DNA of 64,000 nucleotides, from NCBI GenBank assembly GCA_902799685.1, contig CADCBO010000020.1, positions 55,693-119,692 on the forward strand. Reading direction: 5' to 3'. Both the position numbers and the translations under genes were made by a program. The notes beneath the pieces were generated by a model. That model saw only the letters and a list, made by a program, of their open reading frames with translations, was not told where the DNA came from and did no database searches. Shown here one piece after another: positions 61,513-64,000 of this stretch. Each line of letters opens with the position of its first letter. Within the stretch, counting starts at the first letter, position 1. Source of the DNA: an uncultured Bacteroidales bacterium (GTDB lineage Bacteria; Bacteroidota; Bacteroidia; Bacteroidales; Bacteroidaceae).

Positions 61513-62250
61513 TCAGCAAAGGATTTCTTTCAGGCCTTTCTGGTATTTGCGGGAGACGGGCAGTGACTCCTCTCCCACCTTGACGGTGTCCTGGCTGTAT
61601 GATTCCACGTGGTTGCAGTTGACCAGGAAGGCCCGATGAATACGCACAAACGGATATCCCAAGACCGATTCCCACTGGGAGATTCCGGTCTTGTTGCGCA
61701 GTTTGCGGCCATCGGAAGCATGGACGAACACCTCTGTGTCACACGATTCCACATATAATATCTCACTGGGAAGCAGAGATACCCTCTTTCGGTCAGAGCA
61801 GAACGTGATGGGACTCTCCATCTCCGGATGGTTCCTACTTAGCCATCGGTCTATCAGTGCCCCTCCTATTGCCAATACCGATACAAGAACAGATATAAAC
61901 AACGGATTGAATACTCCAGTGTCTTTAGGGAAATCAAATGGAACATTATACGAAACACCTTGAATCAACTTATAATTACCTGAAGGCTGAAAGCACAATG
62001 TCCATACCAGCAGCAGGTATTCCAGGATAATAATAGCCAAAACAAGATAAATGGAATCACGAATACCCTGAGCCCTCTTTTTAAAAGATATCTTAGGTAT
62101 CATATATTGTGCGGCAAGTGCTCCTGGCAGGAACATAGTAGCCACAAACAATGCTCTTGAAACAGACAGGTTCTCCACAAGCTTCATAATTATCAGTGAT
62201 ACTATAATCACAGAAAACACCCAATAGGCAATAATAACGGCTCTTTTCAT
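61513..62250 (-). CDS. Membrane-bound LytTR family transcriptional regulator
   Basis: 245 residues from ATG 62250. Four membrane helices (about 5-130) followed by a LytTR DNA-binding domain (about 145-245): RVSLLPSEILYVESCDTEVFVHASDGRKLRNKTGI, FVRIHRAFLVNCNHVESYS and LPVSRKYQKGLKEIL. No receiver domain. LytTR proteins bind direct repeats spaced by about a helical turn or two. It converges with the 60036-61435 operon, whose promoter carries such repeats, so it is the prime candidate for their activator. Confidence 0.8.
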   Translation of the reverse strand: MKRAVIIAYWVFSVIIVSLIIMKLVENLSVSRALFVATMFLPGALAAQYMIPKISFKKRAQGIRDSIYLVLAIIILEYLLLVWTLCFQPSGNYKLIQGVSYNVPFDFPKDTGVFNPLFISVLVSVLAIGGALIDRWLSRNHPEMESPITFCSDRKRVSLLPSEILYVESCDTEVFVHASDGRKLRNKTGISQWESVLGYPFVRIHRAFLVNCNHVESYSQDTVKVGEESLPVSRKYQKGLKEILC

Positions 62251-62402
62251 ATACAAAAGATTTATGCTGACGAAGATAGTGAATACCTGAACACTCTGCT
62301 AAAAAAAACGCTGTCAAATCCCCCTCAAAAAGGTTATTAAGCCTTTCAGCAGGATTTGACAACTGACAAATACTCTAACAGGGGGATATGACACCTTATA
62401 AA

Positions 62403-62435
62403 ATTGTATGTTCCTATTCAAACACAATATCTTTG
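62403..62435 (+). promoter_or_regulatory. Promoter of the small membrane protein pair
   Basis: ATTG at 62403-62406, 21 nt, TATCTTTG at 62428-62435, 24 nt before the ATG at 62460. Confidence 0.6.
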
Positions 62436-62459
62436 CATCAAACCAAAAACAAATGCGAT

Positions 62460-62825
62460 ATGGAAGAAGAATTAATTGAAGAAGTAATGGATGAGTTTAC
62501 AGGTCCGGGGCCGTTAACCGTATTGTTCCAGATTGTACCGCCATGGATACTGAGTGTATTCACCATTCTGTTGATAGCAATACTGTTCTGCGGATGGAAA
62601 GCTCCAAAATGGGTAAGGCCGATAGGATCGATAGCGTTGGCCTTCTCTTTCATTCCATGGACTTGGAGAATAATGACCGCCCTGAGCGACGTAAAAAACT
62701 TCGGTGGCGTATCACCTATGGTATGGATGAATGGCTTCAAAATCTCTTTATTCATAATTACATTGGGAATGATGGTATTCCTTATTTCAAGAATAGTCAT
62801 TGCTATACAAAACAGTAGAAACTAA
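62460..62825 (+). CDS. Small membrane protein of unknown function
   Basis: 121 residues from ATG 62460, three predicted helices after an acidic N-terminus (MEEELIEEVMDEF). ILFCGWKAPKWVRPIGSIALAF resembles IAAAWKATDKIRPVGKLIEAI in the next gene, so the two are divergent paralogues. The promoter at 62428 excludes the longer start at 62388. Divergent from the LytTR gene. Confidence 0.6.
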   Translation: MEEELIEEVMDEFTGPGPLTVLFQIVPPWILSVFTILLIAILFCGWKAPKWVRPIGSIALAFSFIPWTWRIMTALSDVKNFGGVSPMVWMNGFKISLFIITLGMMVFLISRIVIAIQNSRN

Positions 62826-62845
62826 GAATCTAAAAGACCTGCCTT

Positions 62846-63172
62846 ATGATAAAGTTTTTCTTATCCTCAATATCCACATTCGATGCTATTGCGTTTGTGG
62901 TTCTTTTACTGGCGACAATAGCTGCGGCATGGAAGGCCACAGATAAAATCAGACCTGTAGGCAAACTGATAGAGGCCATTTTCATGACATCAATATCAGT
63001 GCAATGCCTGATTCTGTTCATAAGAATTTATGATAGGATAACATGGGGAAACGTATCGGTTCAAGTAGAGTTCTGCGATGATTTCAGGGCACTGGCATCA
63101 GTTGTAATACTGGCTGCCCTGGCCTACATAATCAATAACATTCTCTTCATAATCCGCATTCCCCGCCTCTAA
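62846..63172 (+). CDS. Small membrane protein of unknown function, paralogue of preceding
   Basis: 108 residues, three predicted helices, WKATDKIRPVGK motif in common with the upstream protein; 20 bp downstream of it and so cotranscribed. No family recognised. A hairpin terminator follows. Confidence 0.6.
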   Translation: MIKFFLSSISTFDAIAFVVLLLATIAAAWKATDKIRPVGKLIEAIFMTSISVQCLILFIRIYDRITWGNVSVQVEFCDDFRALASVVILAALAYIINNILFIIRIPRL

Positions 63173-63179
63173 AAAAAGT

Positions 63180-63213
63180 GAGGCCGACTAAAAAGCATTT
63201 TTTAGCCGGTCTC
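63180..63213 (+). terminator. Terminator hairpin
   Basis: GAGGCCGACTAAAAA, GCAT, TTTTTAGCCGGTCTC, with one or two mismatches in the outer stem, directly after the stop at 63172. Confidence 0.7.
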
Positions 63214-63305
63214 TTCCTGTTATCGTTCAATCTCACTTTCGGGAGCGGAGTTGACCCCCTTTCCTCTTCCACACAAACCAAAACATATTCCAATTATCAT
63301 CGCTA

Positions 63306-63413
63306 TCATAACCATTGCGCATCGTTCTTGAGGCGGTCAAGCTCTGATTCTACTACTCCGTAACGGTTCACTTCAGAGTAATGCTTCTTTAGGCCCTCAG
63401 AGAGACTAATGGC
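63306..63413 (-). pseudogene. Unidentified gene, 3' remnant
   Basis: On the minus strand 35 codons read AISLSEGLKKHYSEVNRYGV then VESELDRLKNDAQWL and stop at 63306. The composition (heptad-like, charged) is that of a real protein C-terminus, but its upstream part is antisense to the metallo-hydrolase remnant, so the gene is cut at about 63405-63415. I do not recognise the family. Confidence 0.4.
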
Positions 63414-63668
63414 CATACGGCCGACCATATTGCGATGATGATGGACGGCATCCTGTTTTGCGGTGACGCGGCCATGAACGATTTCCCAAGCATTAAGCGT
63501 ACTATCATCTGGATTGAGAATCTGGAGGAGTACAAGGAATCATGGAAGAAGATGATTGCCTTGAACCCACGGATGGTGTATCCTGCCCACGGTAAACCTT
63601 TTGCTGCTGAAGACTTGAAGAGGTTTGAGGGACATCTGGATAAGATTCGCCTGTATCCTGGTCTTTAA
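63405..63668 (+). pseudogene. Metallo-beta-lactamase-fold hydrolase, 3' remnant
   Basis: GHTADHIAMMMDGILFCGDAAMND and MVYPAHGKPFAAEDLKRF are the third and later metal-binding motifs of an MBL-fold hydrolase. The HxHxDH motif and about 150 N-terminal residues are missing, and a stop at 63390 closes the frame upstream. Non-functional remnant. Confidence 0.7.
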
Positions 63669-63762
63669 TCGCCTTTCTCTGCTGCCATTTGCAGAAAGGT
63701 TGATGATACAGACTGACCAGCCCGCGGGACGGGGATATCGGCATTATATGCGATCTGTTTGT

Positions 63763-63770
63763 TATATTTG
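63763..63770 (+). promoter_or_regulatory. Promoter box of the partial esterase gene
   Basis: TATATTTG 7 nt before the ATG at 63778, so the leader must be extremely short. A weak hairpin (CCTTTCT/AGAAAGG, 63672-63699) after the preceding remnant could be its terminator. Confidence 0.45.
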
Positions 63771-63777
63771 CAGGGAT

Positions 63778-64000
63778 ATGAAACTGGAGGAGTTTGAGAC
63801 TAATGGACGGCATTGTCTGTATTATGCCGATGAGCAGCCGGAGGTGCTTCTGGTGGAGCCGCTTGATGAGCGGGAGCTGGAGGCACTGGATGAGGAATTA
63901 ACGGCCATTAAGGCGGGATGCAAGCGGAGGTTTGCATATGTGGCCCTGATTGTAAAGGACTGGAACCAGGAGTTGGCCCCTTGGGTGGCTCCGACGGTGT
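63778..64000 (+). CDS. Putative alpha/beta-hydrolase esterase, 3' end outside window
   Basis: 74 codons in view. After MKLEEFETNGRHCLYYADEQ the segment FAYVALIVKDWNQELAPWVAP matches the N-terminal lead-in of a Bacteroidales alpha/beta-hydrolase esterase family (valxvkDWNxxLSPW). The catalytic residues lie beyond the window. Confidence 0.5.
   Translation, partial: MKLEEFETNGRHCLYYADEQPEVLLVEPLDERELEALDEELTAIKAGCKRRFAYVALIVKDWNQELAPWVAPTV

Overview
The window looks like chromosomal DNA of a Bacteroidales bacterium, probably a plant-fibre-degrading gut or rumen member of the Bacteroidaceae or Prevotellaceae. The evidence is: promoters of the Bacteroidetes type (TAnnTTTG, often with TTTG or TTG 19-21 nt upstream); TonB-dependent receptors; many lipoproteins; glycine-lipid type acyltransferases; Bacteroidales families such as DUF4491, DUF4250 and 6-bladed propeller lipoproteins; and hemicellulose side-chain enzymes. 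I see no rRNA, tRNA, CRISPR array or intact transposase. The species cannot be named from the sequence alone.

Layout. 0-9.3 kb is a glucuronoarabinoxylan side-chain block: two GH54 arabinofuranosidases flank a VKOR-thioredoxin fusion, followed on the minus strand by a GH115 remnant fused to a remnant of a carbohydrate-binding protein, and a CE15 glucuronoyl esterase. 9.4-16.7 kb holds a ZIP metal transporter, small conserved proteins, an AT-rich hicAB toxin-antitoxin pair, an APH-like kinase, an ECF-like S component and two related secreted regulatory-like-domain proteins, one interrupted by an in-frame TAG. 16.8-19.7 kb is a peroxide-defence block (two glutathione peroxidases, an OhrR-like MarR regulator, a DUF2156 protein). 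19.8-28.6 kb has two TonB receptor loci with AraC regulators, a YeiH-type permease and a MATE exporter. 28.8-30.5 kb encodes probable glycine-lipid acyltransferases. 30.7-39 kb contains a GH35-like glycosidase, an AAA ATPase, a CDF transporter / HAD phosphatase / BASS transporter operon, and a striking Na/Pi transporter-PhoU-winged-helix fusion. 39-44.6 kb is an AraC-linked cluster of flavodoxins, FMN reductases, a hydrolase and a cupin, with two flavodoxins carrying lipoprotein signals. 44.8-58 kb is mostly housekeeping and peptidase genes: acyl-ACP thioesterase, phosphoesterase, DUF1593 protein, queuosine genes, prolyl oligopeptidase, MalY-type lyase, M28 peptidase, Dcu transporter and radical SAM protein. 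58-64 kb has secreted proteins, a membrane-bound LytTR regulator, two small membrane proteins, two back-to-back gene remnants and the start of an esterase.

Three features cut across the window. First, a family of about 15 short palindromic elements with a GGGGAC/GTCCCC-type core sits almost always between transcription units, sometimes supplying the stop codon of the adjoining gene. Second, a strictly conserved upstream element (two TTGCAACG-type repeats 11 bp apart, then a promoter) precedes two related secreted-protein operons 44 kb apart, with a LytTR regulator next to one of them. Third, several genes are cut off at sharp boundaries (7.5, 16.2, 32.6, 37.1 and 63.4 kb), which means either repeated deletion or assembly joins.

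The most interesting candidates for something undescribed are the Na/Pi-PhoU-winged-helix protein at 37.1-39.0 kb, which could be a transporter that is also a membrane-bound transcription factor; the LytTR-linked promoter element; the lipoprotein flavodoxin cluster; and the palindrome family.
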